NCBI GenBank assembly: GCA_016928395.1
Contig: JAFGKV010000006.1
Location: forward strand, 1 to 29,844
Reading direction: 5' to 3'
Source: Candidatus Fermentibacterota bacterium
Lineage (GTDB): Bacteria > JAFGKV01
Length of the DNA stretch: 29,844 bases
In this document: in pieces, positions 1-9,000 of the stretch
Layout of the letters: every line of letters starts with the position of its first letter
How positions within the stretch are numbered: position 1 is the stretch's first letter
Notes under the pieces: model-generated
Told to the model about the DNA's origin: nothing
Databases searched by the model: none
What the model saw: the letters and a program-made list of their open reading frames with translations, nothing else
Translations under genes and position numbers: made by a program

Positions 1-36
1 CGTCCCAGTCCATCGCCATCCGCGCAATGACGAAGT

Positions 37-77
37 GTTACCTATGTTCTGAACCTGAAACGTTACCCATGTTCTGA
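37..77. repeat. Two 16-bp direct repeats, possible insertion-sequence end
   Basis: GTTACCTATGTTCTGA (37-52) recurs as GTTACCCATGTTCTGA (62-77), one mismatch, 25 bp apart. Tandem sub-terminal repeats beginning near a TG dinucleotide are a known trait of some insertion-sequence ends, for example the IS21 family, where they bind transposase. No transposase gene is visible in the 36 bases to the left, so calling this the end of an element that lies mostly outside the window is an inference. The repeat itself is directly visible. Confidence 0.45.
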
Positions 78-90
78 CTTGACCCCTGGG

Positions 91-251
91 CTGCCTACCG
101 CCAACTGCCAACCGCCAACTGCCAACTGCCTACCGCCAACTGCTGACTGCCAACTGCCGACTGCCGACTGCCGACTGCCGACTGCCAACTGTCGACTGCT
201 GACTACCAACTGCCAACTGCCGACTGCCGACTGCCAACTGCCAACTGCCGA
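91..251. repeat. Heptanucleotide tandem repeat, 23 units
   Basis: 161 bp divides exactly into 23 units of 7 bp. The dominant units are CTGCCAA and CTGCCGA, with a few variants (CTGCCTA, CCGCCAA, CTGCTGA, CTGTCGA, CTACCAA). The array ends three bases before the stop codon of the minus-strand recombinase gene. Because 7 is not a multiple of 3 and the unit has no stop, the array stays open in several frames on both strands; the peptides encoded there are low-complexity and I do not call them genes. It resembles the short heptameric repeats known from cyanobacteria and other environmental genomes. There are no unique spacers, so it is not a CRISPR array. Confidence 0.9.
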
Positions 252-254
252 CTC

Positions 255-1181
255 TCACCCCCGCGGGTGGAATGTGCGGTGAACCTCGCGGAGGAAGTCG
301 CGATCGAGGTGGGTATAGATCTGGGTCGTCGTGATACTCGAATGGCCAAGAAGCTCCTGCACTACCCTCAGATCCGCGCCGCCCTCCAGGAGGTGGGTCG
401 CGAAGCTGTGGCGCAGCGTATGGGGGCTGACATCCGGCCCCAGGCCCGCCCGAAGTGAATAGGTTTTCACGATATGCCAGAGCGTAATGCGAGAGATCCG
501 GGTGCCCCGATTGGTCAAGAACAGCCAGTCGGCGTGCCGTCGTGCCAGCAGTGGTCGCGCCCTGTCGAGATAGTCTCCAAGCCACCGTCGAGCCACGGCG
601 CCGAAGGGCGCGATGCGAACCTTGCTTCCCTTGCCCAAGACCCTCGCTACTAGATCGGTCAGTGATGCGTCGGCAACCCTCAGGGTGATGATCTCCGAGG
701 CTCTCAATCCCGCCGAATAGAGCAGCTCCAGCATGGCTCGGTCACGGAGCCCCAGGGGTGTCGCGGCATCGGGCTGCGCGAGAAGTGCCTCGACACTCGA
801 GACGGATAGCACCTTCGGAAGCGTGCGGAGCATTCGGGGAAGCGAGACTGTCGCCGCGGGATCTGTCGAAACGATTCCCTCCGCTACGGCGAATCGGAAC
901 AGACTGCGTATGGCCGCGAACGCGCGGCGCTGACTGGCGCGGGCGAGCCCGATCTGTGCCAACTCACCCAGGTATGCCGACAGGTGTTTTTGCCGTACAG
1001 ACGCGGGCTCAGCCGTGCCTTGGGCAAAGAGCCACCGCAGGAGCCTGAACACTTCATGCTGATACTGGGAAACGGTGAGGGGAGAGAGGTTGCGCTCCAC
1101 GGCCAAGAAGGTGAGCCAGTGCGCCACGAGATCGTGGTATGGGGGCGGCAGTTGCCTATCCACCGTCCTCGTCATCCCCAT
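255..1181 (-). CDS. Tyrosine recombinase, XerC/XerD family
   Basis: A 308-residue site-specific recombinase, the usual length for XerC/XerD (about 300), which resolve chromosome dimers at dif; relatives are integrases of mobile elements. The N-terminal core-binding SAM-like domain spans about residues 11-102. The catalytic domain follows, with all active-site residues visible: R160 (in SAGLRASE), K184 (GKGSK), H254 and R257 (HTLRH), H280 (LLGHSS) and the nucleophile Y289 (IYTH). The spacings H254-R257-H280-Y289 match those of E. coli XerD (244-247-270-279). The start at 1181 reads MGMTRT; a second ATG lies two codons later. The C-terminus ends abruptly at HPRG, three bases from the heptamer array. 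It stands alone on the minus strand, divergent from the long operon. The sequence does not separate housekeeping Xer from an element integrase. Confidence 0.93.
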   Translation of the reverse strand: MGMTRTVDRQLPPPYHDLVAHWLTFLAVERNLSPLTVSQYQHEVFRLLRWLFAQGTAEPASVRQKHLSAYLGELAQIGLARASQRRAFAAIRSLFRFAVAEGIVSTDPAATVSLPRMLRTLPKVLSVSSVEALLAQPDAATPLGLRDRAMLELLYSAGLRASEIITLRVADASLTDLVARVLGKGSKVRIAPFGAVARRWLGDYLDRARPLLARRHADWLFLTNRGTRISRITLWHIVKTYSLRAGLGPDVSPHTLRHSFATHLLEGGADLRVVQELLGHSSITTTQIYTHLDRDFLREVHRTFHPRG

Positions 1182-1292
1182 GCCGCAGGCCGCCTCCGCA
1201 GAGCCATACGGGGCGGCACAGGCAATAGGCTTGACGCGGAGGCCATCCCGATCGAGCTTGCGGAAAAGCCTCCACGCCCACCGGAGTAGTTC
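1182..1292. promoter_or_regulatory. Divergent intergenic region with RBS for the plus-strand operon
   Basis: These 111 bp separate the minus-strand recombinase from the first plus-strand gene, so promoters for both should lie here or just inside the neighbouring genes. A ribosome binding site GGAG (1283-1286) sits 6 bp before the ATG at 1293 and supports that start. A TTGACG hexamer at 1231-1236 could be a -35 box, but there is no convincing -10 hexamer at the proper distance, so I do not call a specific promoter. Confidence 0.4.
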
Positions 1293-2147
1293 ATGTTCGC
1301 CATACGCTCATCGATCCGCTTCGCAGCCATCGTCATCCTCGGCCTGCCCTGTATGAGCAGCGGCGCTCCCGCCGATTACGTGAACTTCACGGCCGCCGAC
1401 TCTGCCGGTCTGGCGGGTGTCACCGTGGAGCGTTTCTTGTTCCGCAGCGGTCTTGAATGCCCATACACTCTGATACGTCACGGCGATGGAGAGGTCAAGG
1501 GGTTCCTGGTCTTGCTCCATGGCGCCGGTGACAATCCCACCAATTTCACGAAAATCGCGACCCGCCTCGGTCTGCGCGGCATGCAGCATATCCTGCCACG
1601 GGCGCCTTTCCCCATGAGCATTCGTCTTCCCGATCCCCTCACCGGGCGAGAGGAGTCATTTGCGGGGTACGGATGGCTCGACGATCCGACCAGCCCCTGG
1701 GTCGACCGGGGGACCGCACTCTCGGCCTTCACGGTGGGCTCCATCATCGATGAGGTGCGCCCTGCCCATGCCGAAGGCCCTCCTCTCGTGCTGGCCGGGT
1801 TTCGGCAGGCCGCGGGCATCGCGGCCCTGTGGGCGGCCGCCAATCCCGGGCGTGTGCAGGGGCTGGTACTCGTATCAGGGTATGCGGAGCCTCCCGTGCA
1901 GGAGGCACTGGCCGCCGGAGGGAGGGGGCTCGCCCTCCAGGATATGCCGTGTCTTGTCTTGATAGGAATCGACGCGCCCGACGCGGTCGACAGCGGCGAT
2001 CTCGCCGCAACGGTCCGAGATCTTGGTGCCCGTATTGAGCCGCACTTCGTGGCCCGGGGCGCGGACTTCAGTGAACTAGACTACGGGCTCATCCGTGCCT
2101 TTGTCGAGCGATGCACTGGCGCCATCCCTGCGGCGGAAGACCGGTGA
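1293..2147 (+). CDS. Secreted alpha/beta hydrolase-fold protein, catalytic Ser and His lost
   Basis: 284 residues, resembling the phospholipase/carboxylesterase family of alpha/beta hydrolases. A hydrophobic N-terminus (about residues 9-25, ending near SSGA) looks like a signal peptide, suggesting export. The oxyanion region is present (LLHGAGDN, from residue 74), as is the family stretch with LPRAPFP and the GYGWLDD block. The nucleophile elbow, normally GFSQG, reads GFRQAAG with Arg171 in place of Ser. Near the C-terminus, where the family has a Gly-His, the sequence reads GADFSELDYG with no His. The protein is therefore probably not a classical esterase and may be a binding or scaffold derivative. 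It opens the operon, has a good ribosome binding site, and its stop overlaps the start of the lipid kinase (TGATG). The fold is fairly certain; the function is not. Confidence 0.85.
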   Translation: MFAIRSSIRFAAIVILGLPCMSSGAPADYVNFTAADSAGLAGVTVERFLFRSGLECPYTLIRHGDGEVKGFLVLLHGAGDNPTNFTKIATRLGLRGMQHILPRAPFPMSIRLPDPLTGREESFAGYGWLDDPTSPWVDRGTALSAFTVGSIIDEVRPAHAEGPPLVLAGFRQAAGIAALWAAANPGRVQGLVLVSGYAEPPVQEALAAGGRGLALQDMPCLVLIGIDAPDAVDSGDLAATVRDLGARIEPHFVARGADFSELDYGLIRAFVERCTGAIPAAEDR

Positions 2148-3058
2148 TGGCGGCGCGACACCGCGTTGTGGTAAATCCCTTCAGTGGTAATGGGCACGGG
2201 CGTCGCATCGGCACGTTGCTGCCCGGCATTTTTGCGCGATTGGGCCTCACCGCCGAGTTTCACGAGAGCAGCACTGCCGAGCACTTCAAAGCCCTTGTCG
2301 GCGGCAGGCCGGCCGAGCCCGGAGAGCGTGTGGTGATCTGCGGGGGCGATGGCTCACTGAACATGGCGCTTTCGTGCGTCACGCCCGGCACCAGGCCGGC
2401 ATTGGCTCTGGTGCCCTGCGGTAGAGGAAATGACGTGGCCAGAAGCCTCGCCATCCCCGCCCATCCCGATGGCGCCGCCGCAGTGCTGGCCGAGGGTCGT
2501 GAACGCGCGATGGATGTCGGCTATGTGAACGACCGGCCATTCGCATCCATCGCTGCCATGGGCTTCGACGCCCTGGTCTCCTTGGCCGCCTCCAGGATGA
2601 GGCGAGTGAAGGGCCGTATGGTGTATGTCATAGCGGCGATCAAAGAGCTGGCTCGGTTCCATCCACCCTTATTCACCATAGAGAGCGACACGTTCACCTT
2701 CCAGGGTCGCGCGATGATGGTATCGGTGGCCAACTGCCCCTACTACGGCGGCGGCATGATGCTGTCGCCGGATTCCAAGATGGACGATGGTCTTGTGGAA
2801 ATCTGCGTGGTGCTGCCGATGTCCAAGCTCGGCCTGTTGCGGATGCTACCGAAGTTGTTCACGGGCGGCCACGTTGACTCGCCCTACTTTCTGATCGCGT
2901 CCGCGCAACGAGCCACCATCGGCTGCGATCCCGCCGTGCCTATCTGTGCCGACGGGGAGTATCTGACCATGAGCCCCGCCACGATCCGCATCGAGCCTGC
3001 CGCCGCGACCGTTATGGTTCCGCCAATGGGGATCTCTGCAGGAGCACCGACCCCGTGA
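2147..3058 (+). CDS. YegS/diacylglycerol-kinase-like lipid kinase
   Basis: 303 residues, the normal size for bacterial lipid kinases of the DAGK catalytic family, which transfer phosphate from ATP to diacylglycerol or related lipids on the inner membrane face. Visible motifs are NPFSGNG near residues 10-16, the nucleotide-binding GGDGSLN (66-72) and PCGRGNDVAR (90-99), corresponding to the family's GTGND with Arg in place of Thr. The last third matches the beta-rich second domain (DSKMDDG, ICADGEY). The ATG at 2147 overlaps the preceding stop, and the frame is open 12 codons further upstream; I prefer the overlap start because homologues begin close to the VVNP strand. Its own stop overlaps the GTG of the next gene by 4 bp. 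In this setting it may act on a lipid linked to the glycan pathway, but that is inference. Confidence 0.88.
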   Translation: MAARHRVVVNPFSGNGHGRRIGTLLPGIFARLGLTAEFHESSTAEHFKALVGGRPAEPGERVVICGGDGSLNMALSCVTPGTRPALALVPCGRGNDVARSLAIPAHPDGAAAVLAEGRERAMDVGYVNDRPFASIAAMGFDALVSLAASRMRRVKGRMVYVIAAIKELARFHPPLFTIESDTFTFQGRAMMVSVANCPYYGGGMMLSPDSKMDDGLVEICVVLPMSKLGLLRMLPKLFTGGHVDSPYFLIASAQRATIGCDPAVPICADGEYLTMSPATIRIEPAAATVMVPPMGISAGAPTP

Positions 3059-6000
3059 TCAGCCCGATGATGCTGTGCATCGCCTTGGCAGGTGAATCAC
3101 TGCCTCCGGTGATCAGCGTGATCCCGAGCCCGCCGGATCGGGTGATCCTTGAGGCACATTGGGAAACCGTATCGATAGCCCGCGATTCCTCTGGCCGGCT
3201 TCGAGTGATCGCGCCTAGTTTGGCCTATGCCATGCCGGTGGGCTCTCCTGATCTCCCTCATGGGGCAGTGGCCGTTGCCCTGCCTCCCCGAGGCGACTAT
3301 GAGGTGAGCGCGTTCCCATCGGGAGTGACATCCCACACCGGGCTCATCGCCGCGGTGGATGATACCCTCAGGACGGGGACCATGCGCGTGCCGCAGACCT
3401 GGCACGCGGTGACCGCCGAGGGCTGGCTGCGGCATCAGCGCATGATGGAGCTGACTCTGTTTCCCGCGATCCCAAGCCCGATGGGGCTCAGCACCGCACG
3501 GCGGGTTCGGGTGGAGATTCGGTTCACCGACATCGGAATCGGAGGGGGAACTGTCAAGGAAGAGCCCTCCTTCGAGGCCGTGTACCGGGTGGCGGTGAAT
3601 CACCAGCAGGCAACCGCCTGGCGGGCGACGCCCCCGGTGACGCTGCGGCGAGATCCCGTTTTGCCACCGGAACACGCGGTGAAAGTCTACGTTGACCGGC
3701 GGGGAATCACCGCCCTCTCCGGCGCCGATATGGAAATCGCCGGCATCGATATCTCCACGGTCGACCCATCAACATTACGCCTCACCTGCCGGGGCGAAGA
3801 TGTTCCGTACGCGTTTACTGGACTCGGCACACACATCCTCTCCCCCACTGACTCCCTGCTCTTTTTCGGGCATCCCAACTACCGTGCCGACGAAGGCTGC
3901 CGCCTGGTTGACTGGTGGGATCACTTCAGTGCCGCCAATGTCTACTGGCTCTCATGGGGGGAGGCTCCAGGGATACGTTTCACCCAACGCCCGGCCGCGC
4001 CGTCGGGCGCGCATCCCGTGGTGGAATGGCACGCGGCTGTTGCGCACGCCGAACAGGACCTGCTGGCCTTCCTCAGCAATGAGGGCGACGCGCCATGGCC
4101 TACCGAGTGGTATTGGCAGAGATGGAGCGCCGGCACGCAAGGGGTCACAAAGGACTTCACCGTGGTGGTGGATTCTCCGCGACCGACCCAGAGCGCTCTC
4201 CTGCTGCGCGCGTCACTGCACGGGTACTCCAATCTGAGCGGCGTACAGTGGCAGTATCATACGACATTCGCGCTGAACGGCAATCCCCTGGGTGATGTGT
4301 ACTGGGGCCAGTGGAACGGGCGGGTGCCGTTCTGTTATGACAGCCAGCAGCAGGGAGACCTGATCCAGGCGGAGTGGATACAGCAGGGCACCAATACGTT
4401 CGCCGTGCGGCTGCTGCCGGACATTGACCCGGAGAAGGGGCCGCTCAGCACCGCCTATTTTGATTCGTGGAGCCTCCGGTATGACCGCATACTGAAAGCC
4501 GTTCAGGATACTCTGGAATTCGAGGCCCCGCCGGGAACCGGCGCGGGAATGAGAACCTTTCGAGTCCAGGGCGTCTCCACGGCGGACGTGGTCTTGTTGG
4601 ACATGGTGCGCCAAGAGCGGCTGATTGGCGCCGATCATATCGGCACGACCCTGACCTTTGAGACCAGCGTTGCTGACTCGACGCGGTTTGCCCTGGCCTC
4701 CCGGGCCCGGCTTGTCCAGCCGCTCAAGATCGTCAAGGAGCGGCCAGCGGATCCGCCGCTGTCTTCGGGAGACGCACAGGCTGCCTACCTGATCATCTCC
4801 TATGACCGGGAAGAGGCGGGCGATGCGGATCCCTATCACAACCTGTTTGATGCGGCAATCAACCTGGCTTTGGCCAGAGATGCCGTCGTGCCCACCAGGG
4901 TTTTTGACGTGCAGGACATTTACGACGAGTTCAACTGGGGAATCATCGACCCTGAGGCCATCAGGGATTTCCTGAAGCATGCGTTTTCCACGTGGAGCCT
5001 CGTCCCGCCCGAGTATGTGCTCTTCTTCGGAGACGCTTCGTGGGACTACTTGGGGCGATCAGGCCCCACGGCCAAGAAGAGCTTCGTGCCATGCTGGGGC
5101 TATCCCATCTCCGAGAACCACTTTGTCGAACTCTCCGATGGCGACTTCTTTCCCGATCTCCATATCGGTCGCCTGCCGGTGGAGAACTCGTTCCAGGCGG
5201 ACAATGCGGTGGCCAAGGTGCTGGCCTACCCGGCGCCGTACCAGGAAGACGAAACGTGGCGGAAACGCGCCCTCATGGTAGTGGGAGGATTCACTGACTC
5301 CGAGCAGACCATTTTCGAAAGCCACGCCGAAAGTATCCTGACCGGCTATGTACTTCCTGCGCCTTTCCTCGGGGACCCCAGCCGGGTCTACCGCAGCCTG
5401 ACCGGCTATCAGCCGGGCTACTACAACCAGCGGATCGTGGACGCCATCAATGACGGGTGTGTGGCGCTGAACTACATCGGCCACGGCGCCGCACTCACCT
5501 GGGGTATCATGTTCGACGTCACGGATGTCGGCTCACTCACCAATGATCTCTCGCTTCCCGTTACCATGGGCCTGACCTGCAACTCCAATGCCTTTGGCGA
5601 ACCTGACACCAGTTGCCTCGGCGAGGTGTTCCTGCGCCTTGGAGATCCGGCCCACGGCGCCATCGCCTCGTGGGGGGCCACCGCCCGAGCCAATGAGTAT
5701 TCGGCCTGGCGCGGATCCCTGGCGTTCTTCCAGGCCCTCTGCATTGATCTTGAACGTCGCGTCGGGCCTTTGACTACCGCAGGCAAGATCGCAGGCGGCT
5801 CATCGGTGTGGACCATGTTCTCGCTCCTGGGAGAACCCCTGGTGGAGTTGCCGGTACCCACGGGCCCTGACCTTGTGATCAATGAGGACAGTCTCTCAGT
5901 GACGCCCTCCGTGGTGGGAGAGAACCATGATGTCGCCATCGATGTCGTGGTGGAGAACCACGGCAGGGCCTCTCCGGAACAGGTAATCGTGCGGTTCGCC

Positions 6001-9000
6001 GCCGGCCCCGAGGGAAGTTCCTCAGAGATCGCGGCGGTGTCCGACACGTGCGGCATGCGGCGCCGGAGCCCGTACACGGTCACATGGAACACCGGCGCGG
6101 GCCTGGGACCGCGCATTGTCTCTGCATCCGCTGATCATCTTGACGTGATGGCCGAGTTGCGGGAAGACAACAATGTGGCGACGCTGCCGTTTGAGGCGCT
6201 CCTGGCGCCGCCCTCGGTGGCGGCCCCCTTCGATTGCCAGGTGAGCACTACGGCCTCGGTGTGGCTCACCGTGAACAACCTCCCGGGGCAATCGACGGGG
6301 CGCACCTATGAGTTCCAGATCGCTCGTACGGACAGTTTCACTCCTTCATCACCAGGCTTCGCCAGTTCCGGCGCGGTGAGCCAGCAGCAGGGCTCTACGG
6401 GCTGGTCTCCGCTGGGCCTGATGCAGGGGACGACGTACTTCTGGCGATGCAAGGCCATGGAGGGTTCCTTTGACGGCGCATGGTCGCCCACGGCAAGTGT
6501 CACCATTGATACCACCGCATCCGGCACGGTCTGGGCACAACGGCATGGCGCCCAGTTTGCGGCGGATTCCCTGGCCCAGCTCGTCGTGGACCGCGAGCTG
6601 CACACCGTGGTGCTGCGCGCCCAGGTGAATCCGACCGACTATGCCCACGTGGATCAAGGCGCCACCGTACCCTTTGTCTCCAGCTACATGACGCAGCCGT
6701 ATACAGACCCCCTGAATCTCATTGGTGAGGATATCGGCAGCGGCGCCGGCCAGTACGGCCAATTCCTGTTCGCCAACAACGACTACGCGCAGGAAGCCCT
6801 CATCGATCTCGGTCAAGAACGAACCATTGGAATCGTGGGATCCGAGCACTGGATCGGTCTGGACGACAGGCCGGTCTGGTCTTTCTACCGGATCAGTTCT
6901 TCCTTGAACAATGTCGATTTTGAAGAGTGGGGAGCGCTGGGCCCCTACACACTGCCCAGTCTGGGCAATGTGCCCACGCCCATGTTCTTCTCGGTGGAAA
7001 CACCCCGCCCGGTGAAGTTCCTCCGGTTCCAGTTCGGACAGGGCCTCCCCCACCCCTTCCCCGGCGGTGCATTGTGGGGATCCCGGATCTATGAGGTGTT
7101 TGCCTATGCAGTGGATTTCTTGCCCTCCGGCACGCTCACCTCCTCCGCAGCAGGCCCCGCTGCCTCTTGGCAGCAGGCGACCTGGGATGCCGACATTCCA
7201 CCGGGGGCATCCTTTACCGTCACCGTGCTTTCCTCATCCACCGCGACGGGCCAGTTCCTTCCGGTTCAAGGCCTGGGTGGTTTGAGTGCCTCCCCCGTTG
7301 ATCTGAACGCAATCACGGATCCCTACGTGAAACTTGTCGGGACCGCCTCCACCACCGATCCGCGAGTGACACCAGCGTTGCACCAGTGGCGCCTCCGGTT
7401 CCAAGGAGGCGTGGATATGGCGTTCAGGGGCGGGCTCTCGGTGACGCCGCCTCTTCCGCCCGCAGGGAGTGTGGCCCAGATCGGCGGTGTGATGGTCAAC
7501 CAGGGTATCTCCACGGCCGACACGGTGCGCTTCCTGCTGCGCGATACGACGACGTCGGCCGCTGTTGACATCATGGATACCCTGCTAATCGGGCTTCAAC
7601 CGGGAGCAGTCTGGCAGTTTGCCGTGCCCTGGTTGTCAACGATCGGGCGGCACACCGTCACGGCATCCGCCGAGGTCCGTGGAGGGGCTCCTGAAGTGGC
7701 GCCGGGAGACAATGAGGCCGCGGTGGAAGTCGTAGTGCTTCCAGACCCGGCGTGCCTGGCCCTCAGGGCTGTTACGCCCCAACCCCAGCAGTATGGCGCC
7801 TTGCTTCTGGAGGGGATCATCGGCAACCAGGGATCCGTCTTGACCGATTCGGTGCCCTGGGTGCTTGAGAGCAAGGGCCCGGACGCGGCGGCTTTCGTCG
7901 CTGTGGATTCGGGGGCCACGGGCTTCGTGACACCGGGCGAGAGCATCGCGGTGGCCATCCAGTGGCCCCCGCCGCGCACTCCCGGGATGCATGATCTCCT
8001 CTTTGCCGTGGCATACTCCGGCGAACAGGTCAGCATCGCCAATGATACGGTAGAGATCAGCATACGAATCGCGGGGGCCGCTGATCTTGTCATCGATTCC
8101 CTCGCATTCTCCAATAGCCAGCCTCCTGCCGGTGACCCGGTGGGGGTTCGTCTGCGTGTCCTCAATGCCGGCGAAGCAGGCGTCGATAGTGTTTTCCTCG
8201 TGCTCTTCCACACTCCCCCCGGGGGAGATGAAGCAACGTTGGCGGTATGGGAGCTCAGTGTGGAGGGGGGGCAGGCCCGCGCCATGGAGGCGACCTTTGT
8301 CACGTCCGGTCTGCCGGGGCTGCACCGCATTCGGGCGGTAGCGGACCCGGATGACGTGATCCCGGAGGCCGACGAAGGCAACAACAGCAGAGCCGATTCG
8401 ATCACCGTACTCAGCGGCGCCGACCTGCTGTGTACGGGGCTGTCCCTCGCACCCCTGCCGGTGCTCACTCGCGACACCGTAGTAGCCTTCGCCACCGTGC
8501 GGAATGCCGGAGAGATCGCCGTCGGATCCTTCGAGCTCGCGTGGGAAGCAGCGGAGCTTCGCCTTCTTGCTGGTGACGGCACAGTAGGTGGCCTGGATGG
8601 AACATCAGAGGAGCAGGTATCCGCCACCTTTCTTGCGCCGTCTGTGCCTGCGGAGGGAGTCATACGCCTGATGATCGACGCGCCGGACAGCGTCGAGGAG
8701 ACCAACGAAGGGAACAATGTGGCGGAGAGCGCGGTGGGCATTGTGGCCGAGCCTGACCTGGCAGTTCGCAGCGACGAGGTCCGATTTGATCCTTCGGCAC
8801 CCACCGAGGATGATACCGTGGCGGTACGCTTTGTGGTCCGCAATAGCGGGGGAGCGCCCAGCGAGGAGTTTCTCGTTTCAGTCGCCCACCGCCCCGGCGG
8901 ATCCGGCGCGTGGACCGAGTTCTTCGCCAGCACCTTCAGCTCCATTGCCCCCGGTGGGTTCGCGGAGGGCCACGCAGCATGGATTGCAGACGACTACCGC

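Noticed and set aside
91-251. CRISPR array or repeat-rich small protein
   Set aside because: The 7-bp unit has no spacers, and the encoded peptides are only the repeat read in frame.
1231-1259. TTGACG as a sigma-70 -35 box for the operon
   Set aside because: The sequence 17 bp downstream (GAGCTT) is a poor -10, so no specific promoter is called.
1293-1355. Lipoprotein call for the hydrolase-fold protein
   Set aside because: The sequence GLPC has Pro just before Cys, which lipobox rules disfavour. A normal signal peptide ending near SSGA is more likely.
7596-8945. Long antisense open frame (449 codons) opposite the CARDB region
   Set aside because: The translation is low-complexity (rich in Ser, Arg, Pro and Thr) without domain marks. 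It is a side effect of high GC and the codon bias of the plus-strand gene.
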